This document shows positions 12,601 through 24,600 of a DNA stretch of 64,000 nt, piece by piece; the stretch's first letter is position 1, and each line of letters starts with the position of its first letter. Source of the stretch: Nematopogon swammerdamellus (Eukaryota > Arthropoda > Insecta > Lepidoptera > Adelidae); assembly GCA_946902875.1 (NCBI GenBank), contig OX336349.1:11245891-11309890 (forward strand), in the 5' to 3' direction. Below the pieces are notes generated by a model that did no database searches, was not told the origin of the DNA, and saw only the letters and a program-made list of their open reading frames with translations. The translations under genes and the position numbers were made by a program.

Positions 12601-15600
12601 CCCGGATATGTTCGGTGAAGCCATCGTAAGCTTAGATCCACACCTTCGAAACAAGACAGCCCGGAGAGACGGGATGACGCTGGAAAGACAGCTGGCGACC
12701 GGGAAAGACCGTTGACGAATGGGAAAGTCCATTTGACGACCGGGAAAGACTGGTGACGCTGGAGAGACAGACGGGCGTTAGGCCTAGCAAGCCGCGCCAG
12801 GAAATAAAAGCTACGACAGTCAAAAGAGTAAATACCCTCAGAGCGGTCCGAGAGGGAGGGAGGATGAACCGCTCACCGATCGATATCTCTGACAACCTTG
12901 GCATGAACATGGACTTGAAATGCTCGAAGTGTGGGAAACAATATAAGCGAAAAATCTGGCTAGAAAAGCACGTGAAGGAGAAACATAGCGACAGTGAAGC
13001 AGGGCAGAAAGCGCCTGTAAGTTCTCCACCTGACACTATTGACAGAGTACAACCTCACACGTCACAAAGTGTTGCGCAACCTTCCTCTCACCATGAAGCA
13101 TTTTCGCCCAGAGACCGACTAAGCTTACCGAGCATATCCGAGACCACTTGGAAGCAACATGATCGATGCCTAGCCGAAAGACTTGACCTCCCAGGCTGCA
13201 GGCAGAGTCCCGAAGATCAGCTGTATGACTTCCAGGGAACAATTTACAATTACTTCTCCGAATTGTACCCTGTTCGCTATCACCACAACCCAATGGAAAG
13301 AGAAAACACTTTCAAAGCAAAGCTTAGGAGAAGGAAGAGAGAGTTGATAAAGCAGCTAAGGAAGGCTAAAGCCTCAGGAGACAGAAATCTATGCCACCAA
13401 TTAGCCAGAGCGATGAGATCTATCCTAAAACTCATCCAGAAAGTATCTGAGCAAATTACGGTTGCTGGCAATGAATTTCGAAAGGCTCAGAATATAGCAG
13501 CTTTCGAGAAGAACCCCTTTTATTTCGCCAAAAAAGCTTTTAAGGAACAGCAGGGTACAATTAGGTTAAGTACGGACGAGATGTTCAACTACTTTAAATC
13601 CACATATACCACCCCGGAGGCAGATATAACTTACAGGGATCCACCAGCTCCAAAACCCAAAGAACCTGCTCTAGCATTTGATGCTGATTCACCGACGATG
13701 GAAGAGCTGGAATACCACATAAAAAGGAAACCAAATAGTTCCGCCCCGGGACCCGATGGCATACCATACATCATATACAAAAAATGTCCATCAGTGCGGA
13801 AACACATGTTGAACATCTACAAAAGAATTTGGACGAACAGAGAAGTGCCAGACTGTCTTGGTAAAGCCGTGTTTGTTCTTCTACCAAAAAAGAAAGAAGT
13901 TACTGATCCCAAGGATATTAGACCTATAGCCCTTACGAACACAATTTCGAAAATATTCTTCTCCATTATACAGGCCAGACTACTCAAACACATGTGTACC
14001 AACAACTACTTACCGAAGAAGTACCAAAAAGGTTTTCTCCCAAGAGTTGCAGGGTGCCTCGAACATAATTCTTTGCTGACTGAATGTCTTAGAGATGCAA
14101 GGAAGAATGAGAGACAATTAACTGCCACGTGGTTAGACTTTGAAAACGCCTTCGGTTCGGTGCGCCATGAGTTACTATTAAAGGCGCTAGAGTGGTATAA
14201 TGTGCCACCTCTGATCTGTAATATAATAGCCTCCTACTACAAAAAACTTTCCTTTGTAATACAAGTAAAAGGCGAAACGGAGAAGACACCGGAAATTCGT
14301 TACGGCATAGGACTTTTCCAGGGTTGCTGCCTCTCTCCTGTCACATTTAACATTGTTATCAACATTCTAATTGATACGCTTGTCGTAAAAGAAAAGAAAT
14401 GGGGATACAGGTTCAAATATGGAGACACATATATGGCGGCCATCCTGGCATTTGCGGATGATATTACGCTGTTAACCCGCAATCCAAAACAAAATCAGTC
14501 GCTTCTTAAGGTGGTGGATGACTATTGTGAATGGACCAAAGGGATGAAGATAAAACCAGCGAAGTGCTACTGTTTGAGCTTAACCAGGAAAGGTTCAAAG
14601 TTTACCTCGAGCAATCCAGGTTTGACAGTAGCCGGAAAACCAATCGCAACCGTGGCTGATGAAGCTCCTTTTAAATTCTTGGGCAAAAGGATCACCAGCA
14701 GAGGAAAGGAGCATCCTACTGATGATATTGTCCAACTTTTCGAAGAGAGCCTCCGCCAAACTGACAATCTTCCCCTCCTGGGTACACAAAAGGCATGGAT
14801 TTACGATAACTACCTGACATCAAAACTTTCATGGCCATTTCTCGTCTACGACTTCACAAAGCAAAACCTGACTAAATTAGACTCGTATGTGACCAGATTC
14901 CTGAAATCATGGTTTGGACTGGCTCACCCGGCTGACTCGTCAACGCTATACAGATCTCACAATAACTTTGGACTGAACATTAAGAAACCGTCGATATTTT
15001 ATCAAAAGGCGAGAATAGCCAAACGATGTATACTCAAAGACTCCAATGATAGCGCTATTCAAGCCTTACCCAACACATCACTATCAGATGAACTGGAATC
15101 GAGACTCGACTTCTACAAATCATTCCAAGTTGGTACACGCACCAATAGATCTGGATTGGGCATAGAAACAGCAAAGTCTGATAAAGAAATACTGAAAGGT
15201 TTTGCTCAGGAGGACATGGAACAAGGCTTCAAACTTCACGCCTTAAACCTAGAAATGCAGAATGATTGGCTAACAGTGGGTGACTTCTGCATCCCTCCTG
15301 CATTGAAGTGGAAATCCATAATATACAACTGGTCCCCTGAGCTGCTTAAGTTCTACTTAAATGCATTCCAGCTTACTCTCCCCGACCCGAGTAACCTAGT
15401 TAGATGGGGGAAATCTACAAATAAACTATGCCCGTCATGTAAGGAGTTCGTAGGCACGGCCAAACATTTGTTATGCGGATGCAAAATACTACTTGAGCGA
15501 GGCCAGTATTCCTACCGTCATGACAAAGTCCTCCAAATCATCAGAGAGGCCATCAACCTGTCAATTGCACGGACCAGGAAAGGGCAAACCAGTAGCGGCT

Positions 15601-18600
15601 TCCAGAAGGTCAACTTTGTGAAACCTGGAGCAAATAAGCTGCCCAAAGATAGGACTAAACCTTCTTCAATTTTGGGAGCAGCAAAGGATTGGGAATTGTT
15701 GATGGACACACATGAGAAGCATTACCAAATGCCTTCGGAAATCTGTACCACAGCATTAAGACCGGATATACTCATATTCTCAAAAGCGACAAAGCATGTA
15801 GTACTTGTTGAACTTACAGTTCCATGGGAAAGTAACATACCGAAGGACCACAACATCAAACTTAACAAGTACTGCAACTTAGTAGACCGGATTGTGAGAA
15901 ACGGATTCAAGACTGATCTCTTCGCTGTGGAAGTCGGAGCAAGGGGACTACCAGCGAAGTCGCTCTACAGTCTCTTCAAGAATCTAGGGCTCCCAAGATC
16001 GACGCTAAGCTCATATATGGAGAGAGCTTCGAAAACGTCACTGGAAGCATCCTACAGAATATGGATAGGTAGAGAGAGGGAGGTCGAGAGCGGGACTGGT
16101 GGTTTCCCCGCGTCCTAGTCAACGCAGACTAGCTGACGAGGGCTTGCAGCGAGCCGAAACGTGAAGCATGCGCGGGAAATTTAGAGTGGCCACTCGCTAG
16201 TCCCGGCCTCGATTAATACCCTCCTCTACTGCCGATGGGCCCGGATATGTTCGGTGAAGCCATCGTAAGCTTAGATCCACACCTTCCTTCCTAATTACAC
16301 AGACTGATGAAAAATATGGTTTCTTTTTTATATTTTTGTTTGAATACAAAACTCGGAGGTGATATTGTCTGGTCAGAGCATGTGCTTTGACCCCTGCGAA
16401 AACACATGCTTGACACAGCCACCCATAACAAACTACTTAAATGGCAACATGAATTATTAAAACTTTCAACTTGAACATATCATTGGCTATTTGCCACGTC
16501 ATGGCTAAACTAACATATGAACACTAGTTACCCAGGCTTCCTCCTAGGAAGTGGGCTCCTGTTGCGATGTAGGGGGCTACGGCTACGGCGGGGCTCCGGA
16601 CTGCGGTTGCGCTGGGAGCTGCGTGCTGGCTTGGGGCTGTGGTTGCGTGGCTGACTGCGGTTGCGCGGTGGGCTGCGGTTGCGCGGTGGGCTGCGGTTGC
16701 GCGGTGGGCTACGGTTGCGCGGTGGGCTACGGGTGCGCGGCGGGCTACGGGTGCGCTGAGGACTGCGCCGGCTGCGGTCACCGAGAACGGGCAGGTTGAG
16801 CCGACGGTGGATCTCAGCTATCTGCCGCACGAGCTCCTCGTCGTGCAAAGCCTTCATGCGCTTCGTCCAAAACACGATCCACTCCGGCTTGAAATCGTGC
16901 TTTGCTGGATCTTTGTTTTCTGAAATAAATACAAGTTTACAAATAAATACAAAAATATAAGTTTTCCACTAACAAAGTATAAATTGTTATAAATTTAACC
17001 TGCCTACATCCGGCACCCAACTGTGCAGATATTTCTTACGCCGGATGCTCCCATCTCTATCCACGCAGGTTTTCATCTAGTACTATTACAATTAATTTTC
17101 TTATTAGAACGAGAGTGCACTTTAGACAGATGATTAAAAAACCTTTCCATTTATATGAAATACACCTACAAAGAATTCCGCACTTAAACAGAATTTGCAG
17201 CCCCCGCATGCGACCTAATATCCATGGGCGTCGCTAGACACCTTGTGAGTGGCTAGGCGCCACATGTGGTGCTTATTATTAAAAAAAAAATCGGAAAGAA
17301 TGTCAGGCGACTTGTTTCGTTTTTCCTGGAGTTCAATGATCTGACTAAATTATTTTACGAAACATTATTATAACCTGCGGGAACCGACAGATTGACAAAG
17401 AATCATGTTACTTTTCCTATACTTTGTTTTAATATCTCATAGGTAGCATTCATAGAAATTCTAAAACACATACAACTTTATCACAGATTTATTGTTAGAC
17501 TCCTGTATTTTTTCACCGGAACAAGCATTAATTAAGCAGCAATATGAGATGAAGCCAATTATAATGACTAATCTTGAAAAACAAAAATAGTGGATTACCG
17601 GACTGCAGTTCCTTGTATCGCTTATTCCAGAACTTCTTCCACTCCTCCGGGTATAGCGGATGTTTCTCAGGGTTCTTCTCATGGTACGCGAGGGTCTTGC
17701 CGGCGGCCAGCTCCGCTGTGCGGGTCTGCTCCGCCGCCGTCTTTAGTTTGTAATCAATATTTGAGAACTTGGGCTGTCAAATAAATCACAACATCCATTA
17801 TATTAAGGGATATGAGTAGGCTCGGTTCTGCAAATCATTCCTCCACAGAACTGATAAACTCTGGAACTCTCTCCCTGTCCATATATTTCCCCCCAAGTAC
17901 AGTCTCAGGTTCTTCAAGAGAGGGGTGAATAGGCACCTGTCAGGCCGGCATGGCATTGCAACCCCCGCATGCGATGGAATGTCAATGGGCGTTGTTAGAC
18001 ACCTTATGGGTGGATGGGCGCCACATGTCGTGCTTTCTATAAAACAAAGGTTTGTCTCCGTACGTTACAATGATAAATTGTGCTGGTGGTATTTTAAGGT
18101 GATATCTGTCAGCCAACGCCATTAACGAGTACAAAAAAAATATTTTAAATGTTATTTTTGCACCAAACACTTCACTGAAATTCATCAGTAGTTCAGTATT
18201 CGAAATGGGTCATGTCTGTTAAGTGTCCATTGAGAGTTCTATAAACATACTTTACTGATGTAGTGATGAGGTCTTGAGCTTGATCTGAAAAAGTATATGA
18301 CATTGTAATACTAAATAAACAAATGTACCTTGGAATCATATCTCCCCGACTTCTTAGCGACGATACGTTCCGACACCCCATGGCTGTCTCTCTCCGGTCG
18401 AGGACTGAATCTCTTCGGGTATGGAGCTGGTCGATCTCTGTTAAATATTTTTTTTACATTTAATAATAAATTTGTCACATCAACTTATTTTTTATTTCTT
18501 CCATTAAATTTAAAATTTAAAAGTCTTAACTAATTCTATTCCTGTACTGTGTGGAGTCAGTGCTTAAAAATAATAGCCTCGCTGCATCTTTCCCTGTGCA

Positions 18601-21600
18601 TGTCGTAAAAGCCGACTTAAGGATAAGGATGAGATGGCATGCTATAGGGCGACAGGCCACCTCTCATCCGGGCACGGTCCTTCCACCGATTGACGCAGCA
18701 GGTGGGTCTGTGTGCTTTACTTGTTGCTTGATGTTATCTGTCCGAACTCATAGAGATATATCTAAGCCGCAGTGATAATAGGGCTCAGGGGCTAACTCTC
18801 AACTTCAATTATAAATCATAAATCATCCTTTTCCTGAAATGATGACATGGGATATGCAAAAATACTGTACCTTTTCCTGAAATGATGACATGGGATATGC
18901 AAAAATACTGTACCTTTTCCTGAAATGATGACATGGGATATGCAAAAATACTGTAACCAGTTTTGTAAATTTAAAAGACACATCGACACTGCTCATTTTT
19001 TAAGTGCTAAAAATAAAAAAGAAATACAGTTGTCCGCAGGAATACTGAGATATGGATATGGAATACAGCCACGCCTACAGAAAGAATAAATCCACCACTA
19101 AGGCTATAAAAGAGTTGATAGGTAATGTAATAGATTACCTAGATTCTAAAATTAAATGTGCTGGTTTGTTTTGTGATCTGAGCAAGGCCTTTGACTGTGT
19201 GAGCCACTCCATACTATTAAATAAATTAGAATACTATGGTGTTAGGGGACTACCTTTGGCATTGCTCAGGTCATACCTGACAAACAGAAAACAATATGTG
19301 GAAATGAGTCAGTACACTAAAGAAGGAACTAAAAAAAAAATTGCATCTGAATATAAAACTATCAAGTACGGAGTACCACAAGGTTCAGTTCTAGGACCGC
19401 TACTATTCTTAATATTTATTAACGACTTGCCTAATCATCTCACAAAAAGTAATGTATATGTATTTGCAGACGATACAAGCTGCATAGTGAGTGGAAAAAA
19501 CCCTTACCATTTGGGAGAGAATATGAGAACGACACTTAAAGAACTATCTGAATGGTTTAATCACAATAATCTAAAACTTAACAAAGATAAAAGCCAATAC
19601 ATTGTTTTTAGAAATAGGAATAATGTGCTAGACCACAGTGATGACAATATAACAAACTTTCCCCTAGTGATGACGAATGAAGTAACATTCTTAGGAGTTA
19701 TAGTAGATTGTAATCTCAATTGGAAATCACAAGTAGAAAAAATGTGCATTAAACTCTCCAATGCGTGTTACGCTTTAAAAACAATAAAAAAAATTACAAA
19801 TATTGACACACTAAAGATGGTATACTTTGCTTATATTGAATCCATATTGAGATACGGTATAGAAGTCTGGGGAGCCAGCACTAATGCACAAAAAATACTT
19901 TTACTACAAAAGAAATCGATTAGAATTATTACATCTTCCAAATGGGATGCAACTTGTCGACCACTGTTCAAAGAATTAGATATACTAACGGTGACAAGTC
20001 TATATATATTTATACTGTGTGTAGAAACTTATAAAAACATTAATAATCATGTAAAGCAGGGCGACCAACAAACTAAATATACATTACGAGATAGAAATAA
20101 GCTAACATTACCGTCAGTACAAACAAATTTAAAGCAACACAGCTTTGACTACATGTCTATTAAATTGTTCAATAAATTACCTCACAATATAAAGAGCACT
20201 GAAACTGTAACAAAATTTGAAAACGAACTAAAGAACTTTTTAAGAAGCAAATCATTTTATACCCTGAAAGAATATTTTGACGATTGATTAAATGAATGTG
20301 ATGTGTTGTATGTTTTGTGTGTGCTATTGTTTTTTATATATTTCTTACATTCCTATTACCTAATTTAATCTAATTTTAAATTTTTGAAAACATTCCTAAT
20401 TGAATTACTGTAATATTAATTATATTGTGAAATATTATTCTGTGTTCAAAACTATTTAAATTTTATTTTATCTGACTTGTTTTAATATTATAATGAATTT
20501 TTATTTTTACTCTTTAAATTTTATGACTATGAAATTGTATGACTTTAAAGTGAAATATTATTCTGTGTTCAAAACTATTTAAATTTTATTTTATCTGACT
20601 TGTTTGAATATTATAATGAATTTTTATTTTTACTCTTTAAATTGTATGACTATGAAATTGTATGACTTTAAAATGATAATTTTTTATTAGAAGTGATTGA
20701 TATTATAACTGACTGTACAAAGAACAATATACTTATAGGCTATAGCACAACTGTGATAGATAAAACATAAATATGGCAATAAATAGAAAAAACCTAGGTA
20801 CTTATTATAGAACAAGATCCATTTCTGAAAAGCCTTCAAATAACGGTTTCCGTGGGACATAGCTCGGCCATACCGACAACTGGTATGTACGTGTTCGGGC
20901 TGTTCTCCTGAAAACCATAAGTGCGGTAGTCACTTTCTAAAATAGTGGAGGGGATAGTTATGACGTCATAAAGATGGCGGCCAGGCCTGTCTTCTAGGCG
21001 GTATATCTCGATAGTTACTCGACCGATTTCCTTCATTAAGGTGTCAAAAAAAAGCTAATAGAATGAGGATTATTCGATCTCTTACAATAGTTTATGTTAA
21101 ACTAATACGAAACTAAATATTTACAAAAAACTGACAATTCGAAAAAAAAAAAATTTTTATTTTTTAAATAGCTCGGTAACCATCAGGATTTTGGAAATTT
21201 AGGTTATAATAAAGCGCATAGCTGTATTCAAGAGGGTCATAGTGAACTTTAAATCATAACGATAGAGTAATAAACAACGGAGCTACAGTCATTTAAGTAA
21301 GCGTTGGTAGCGTCAAGCTCGGCGCGGTAACGTAACTACCTACTGTTGACGACTCGGCCGACCGCAAATATACCAATACCGAAGATCACCATCCATTCAT
21401 CCATTGAGATTTTCATATAATTTTTTTGTTTCTGAATTAGGGCATATCTTCAAATATGTTAAGATACCTAGGTATGTAAGTTTTGAGTACCTAATGTATG
21501 TAAAGACTTTCTGTACTAAATTTTATAATTTTTTTCGACAATTCTGTCTTTTTACCCGACAGCGACGATAGGGAGCGTAATGTGTTAAGGTCTAAAGTGT

Positions 21601-24600
21601 GAATCTGTGTGTTTCTGTACATACATATATTACAGTTCGGAACTCTGCCCCAATTACTTCATAATGACTGGAAACGTGGCCATGTCTGTGCTATACTACA
21701 TTGGTCGCGGTCCGGTCCCGCTCGCCGCGCCGTCGTCGCACTATTGGCCAAAGTGCCACTTTTCGGTCATAAATCTGTATCTTCTAAACTAGAAGACCTT
21801 CCTTGACAATTTTTTTTATGGTATTACTTGAATAGTTAATCTTCAAAAAACAGTAACATTTGATTGCAAATAATATTTATTATTAATAAAAAAAAAACCC
21901 TAAAATATTAAATAATGTATTTCTAAACTATGAAAATAAGATAACAAATTATTATGTTCATTTACCAATAAAGTATCAACTTTTATATAATATTCACTAA
22001 TAAAAACATTTTCGTACCTATAATTGTGATAAAAAAATAATTAAACATTAAATATTAAACGCATTAAATGCGATTACAGGATAGTACCTGTTTTTTGCTT
22101 CCTGAATTTTATTATAAGAAGGGAAGACGATGGAGTATCGTTCCAATAAACAGCTTCACAAATATTTTTATTGCACTTTAGTCAGATCTAAATCTATGAA
22201 GACACTACAGCTTCATCGTCGTTGAATTGAAAAAAATTTGCAGAATTTCCTTTGATAATTTCATTGCAGTTTTTCTTGTTTTATTGAGTTACGTACGACA
22301 CGTATTATTTTAACATTGGAGGCTTCATCTTTTTCGCCAATTGAATTCACTCCTTTAATGTACTCATATGAATGATAGACGTTGTCCAAACCAGATTCCC
22401 CAAAAAGTTTCACAGCTTTACGATTTTGTATACTCTCTGATGAAATTGCGTAGTCCTTGCAAGGTCGATCGGACAAAATGTAATGCTCCTTTATATATTT
22501 TTTGGCACTTGAGATAATATGGTTCCATTTTTCATGAAACACAGTGGATAGCTCACCTTTAGAATACTTGAAAGACGCCATATAGTTTCAGAAACACTAC
22601 ACTGCACTCATCTGGCACGAATATTCAGGCAGTACAGTGTGTAAATGTACCACCCCTCACAGAATGGCTTATATTCGTACGAAAAAAATGTGGCGTGTGT
22701 AATATCTCCTTACACTCTGTGGTTCAGAAATGGTGTGCAACACATAAATAACACAAAACAAACCTGGTGTAAGTACATATATAATCATATCATAGTTTTA
22801 ACCGCAATTGTTTCCGTTACGAAGTAGCTATACCTACCGTGAGAATGCTGAGGTTGTAGTGTATTTTCTTTGCATAATTTATACATTCAGTCTCTTAAAT
22901 CAGTACTCTTAAGTTAACTTTTCAAATAAAATCATTTAAAATCAGCTTGGGTAGCTCAGTGGTGCGGTCGGTGTTAAGACGAGACGGAATTACCTTTCTC
23001 CATACTCCATACAAAATCGTCTTTCGGCATTTATGTTATCTCGCCCCCTAAACCTTATCCGATTATAAAATTTTTTTTATTAGGTAGGGCTTATCCCGTC
23101 CGGGTTGGTACCAACGCACTGAATGAAACGTCGGCCGAAAACGCTATGTAAATAGTTCGTGTTTTCCGTCCAGTTCAGTGTAGCCGACATGAAATGAAGG
23201 GAGAGAATTGACATGGCACCTAGTTCACACGGTGTTATCGGCTGACATCACAGATGTTGTAGGAGGTGTAGCGAACCGTGTCAGTTTCCATAAAAAAATT
23301 AATAAAATAAAATTTTAAAAAATTCATTCACGCGAACGCTCCGAGTGTGCGAACAGCACGCATATTTTTTTAATTTTCGTGCCAATTTGCAGAGTTTTAC
23401 AGAAAGTTGTTTATTGATTCTAAATAAACAATGTACTGGCTATATAAAACCATTATAATATTCACCCAGGCAGACCCTGATACCATTTGAAAGCTTAGAT
23501 GAAAATTGTAGTTTTAGATAAATTTCGCGTGCTTTAAATAAGGGATGATATCTTTAAAAAACCCAACACAGTTACCATTACCTAAAAGCCCAAGAAGTAT
23601 GCTTTTCGAATATGTATGGGTTTCTATATGTTTACCTAAGTATTTTTGAGAAGAATATACATAAATATGCCCTCCCTTAATATGCGGATGTTTGCGCAAA
23701 GAATTTGTTCAACTTTCAAGCGTCATATAACTGAGGAAAGTCAACTAAAATCTAAAATATGTACGTATTAAACAAGTACATTTCATGGCCTATCGAACCA
23801 ACTCATTACCCCAGGTGGTATGTTGCCAAAACCATTTTTGTCAGTTGCTTGTATGGGGGCTGTCCATAGTGCGTCGCCGCGCGCCCGACCGCTACAGCCA
23901 GCTTGACGCTACCAACGATCACTTAAATGACTGTAGCTCCGTTGTTTATAACTCAATCGTTATGATTTAAAGTTCACTATGATCCTCTTGAATACAGCTA
24001 TGAGTTTTATTATAACCAAAATTTCCAAAATCCTGATGGTTACCGAGCTATTTTAAAAATAAAAAAAAGATTTTTTCCGAAATGTCAGTTTTTTGTAAAT
24101 ATTTAGTTTCATATTAGATTAACATAAACTATTGTAAGAGATCGAATAATCCTCATTCTATTAGCTTTTTTTTTACACCTTAATGAAGGAAATCGGTCAA
24201 GTAACTATCGAGATATACCGCCTTGAATGACAGGCCCGGCCGCCGTCTTTATGACGTCATAACTATCCCCTCCATTATTTTAGAAAGTGACTACCGCACT
24301 TATGGTGTTAAGAAGAACAGCCCGAACACGTACATACCAGTAGTTGGTATGGCCGAGGTATGTCCCACGGAAATTACCTCAATTTCACTTGGATCCCGCT
24401 CTATTATAAATTATGAATTGTTAAAGTACTAATAGTGAGGATTTAAAATTAGTATTTTAAGATTAGTGTGTGTATGCAACTGTCAAAATGTGAAAAATTT
24501 ATAAAATGTACTCTAAACCTGACGGTGTTAATAAAGAGAATAAATAAATAAATAAAATAAATACTGAAAGGGGTGATTATGTATGTGAAACTGAACGACT

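Larger units (their letters stand above)
3715..12647 (+). mobile_element. RLE-type non-LTR retrotransposon, copy 1 (5'-truncated, split by a hAT element)
   Basis: Homology to the full copy at 12648-16286 begins abruptly at 3715, which equals position 12872 of the full copy, and ends at the same 3' terminus, ...CCACACCTTC. The element proper is 3715-6296 plus 11815-12647; 6297-11806 is an inserted hAT-type element with an 8-bp duplication. Outside the insertion the two copies differ at only a handful of bases that I can see. The element lies antisense in an intron of gene 1. Confidence 0.9.
12648..16286 (+). mobile_element. RLE-type non-LTR retrotransposon, copy 2 (apparently full length)
   Basis: A 3.64-kb element begins immediately at the 3' end of copy 1 with no intervening base that I can assign, and ends ...CCACACCTTC at 16286. 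It has a 5' leader of about 105 bp before the first in-frame Met, one ORF, and a 3' UTR of about 170 bp containing GCTTGCAGCGAGCCGAAACG. There is no poly(A) tail, as is usual for RLE elements. The domain order (finger, RT, CCHC, RLE) places it with the R2/R4/NeSL/HERO group; the clade cannot be fixed by eye. Confidence 0.9.
19040..20700 (+). mobile_element. 5'-truncated CR1/Jockey-type LINE
   Basis: The element starts inside the RT domain, runs through an open 411-residue frame, and has an AT-rich 3' UTR with a 123-bp tandem duplication. It lies antisense in the intron between exons 10 and 11 of gene 1. The exact ends are not defined; no clear target duplication was seen. Confidence 0.8.
20845..24378. 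mobile_element. Long-inverted-repeat element, 3.5 kb
   Basis: About 500 bp at 20845-21345 recurs in reverse complement at about 23880-24378. The outer ends are TTCCGTGGGACAT and ATGTCCCACGGAA. The interior is AT-rich, with a small ORF at 22261-22581 and a SINE B1 at 22944-23300. No transposase was recognised and no clear target duplication was found, so the class is undetermined (MULE-like or another long-TIR DNA transposon). Confidence 0.65.

Noticed and set aside
16551..16923. Cys/Gly-rich and Ala/Arg-rich plus-strand ORFs, reminiscent of cuticle or chorion proteins
   Set aside because: They are the antisense of the coding 18-bp repeats in gene 1 exon 13.
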